A DNA stretch of 64,000 bases, from the NCBI GenBank assembly GCA_030248135.1, contig JASANC010003656.1, forward strand, positions 62,001-126,000, written 5' to 3'. A model generated the notes under the pieces. That model saw only the letters and a list, made by a program, of their open reading frames with translations. It did no database searches and was not told the DNA's origin. Positions 63,590 to 64,000 of this stretch are shown in pieces (the stretch's first letter is position 1; every line of letters begins with the position of its first letter). Made by a program: the position numbers and the translations under genes. Source of the DNA: Theristus sp. LFF4_11. Its lineage: Eukaryota > Nematoda > Chromadorea > Monhysterida > Xyalidae.

Positions 63590-64000
63590 GTTTTGGAGAG
63601 ATGTCGGCAGCTTCCATAGCCGATTTACCCGAAATCGTCACGATTCGGTATCAAAAATTGCTCACATTAGAAATTTAACCCAAAATCCGGGATCAGCGCA
63701 TTGAATTACTCTGGACTACATGGGTTTCCAGTTCTTTTGTTTTTAAACCGGTTTCGCCAATTTCCGCGGCCAATTCGCTCGAAATCGTCACTGTCAGCAT
63801 ACGCCAATGTCCACGGCCGATTCGCCCGAAATCGTCGAGATTCAGTATGTAGAGTGCTCACATAAGAAAACTAACCCAAAATACGTGATCTGCGCATTGA
63901 ATTACCCTGGAAAACACCCATTTCCTGTTTTTTGTTTCTGGACCGATTTCGCCAATTTCCACGGCCGATTCGCCCTAAATCGTCACGATTCGGTAACTAG
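63590..64000 (+). repeat. Satellite-like tandem repeat, period about 196 bp, runs off the edge
   Basis: CTCACATTAGAAATTTAACC at 63661 recurs as CTCACATAAGAAAACTAACC at 63857. GCGCATTGAATTAC and TTTCGCCAATTTCC also recur at the same spacing. A shorter motif, CGGCCGATTCGCCCGAAATC, is seen four times (about 63615, 63764, 63811, 63961). About two full units are visible. Confidence 0.75.

Overview
This is eukaryotic, intron-rich DNA from an invertebrate animal. Coding exons are short and relatively GC-rich, and they sit in AT-rich introns with GT..AG ends, some only about 60-70 nt. The anion-selective Cys-loop receptor fragment resembles the MOD-1/ACC/LGC type known from nematodes, so a nematode is my best guess; the phylum is inferred, not proven.

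Layout: (1) 1-1832 (+), the 3' end of a Cys-loop anion channel. (2) 2515-6588 (-), GMP reductase, complete. (3) 8635-11228 (-), PREB/Sec12-like WD40 membrane protein, complete. (4) 11859-13396 (-), an unrecognised C2H2-finger gene, partly resolved, divergent from (5) 14242-16844 (+), tRNA-splicing endonuclease catalytic subunit TSEN34. (6) 18843-24035 (-), a type I membrane cholinesterase-like protein whose nucleophile elbow has lost the serine, as in neuroligins. (7) 24-39.9 kb, about 16 kb without a recognisable gene; from 28 kb it is packed with transposon remnants, G-tract foldbacks and inverted duplications. (8) 39961-49867 (+), cytoplasmic tryptophanyl-tRNA synthetase, whose introns are swollen by nested transposons. 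(9) 54728 to at least 62423 (+), a non-classical cadherin with 27 resolved exons, running into repeats and a satellite-like tandem array at the right edge. For six multi-exon models (GMPR, PREB, TSEN34, neuroligin-like, WARS1, cadherin) the summed exon lengths are divisible by three and all joins are phase-consistent.

The genes are unrelated housekeeping and neuronal or adhesion genes; nothing suggests a functional cluster. The striking content is mobile. At least five non-autonomous families share TAGGG-type termini, and most copies have 8-bp target duplications that can be read directly, which points to the hAT superfamily. Several insert into G-tract DNA with GGTGGGGG-like targets. They include a head-to-head double insertion sharing one target, a matching empty site 4 kb away, and a three-level nest (Tc1-like MITE containing a TA-flanked C-tract MITE and a 1.3-kb hAT element). 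No transposase gene is visible in the window.
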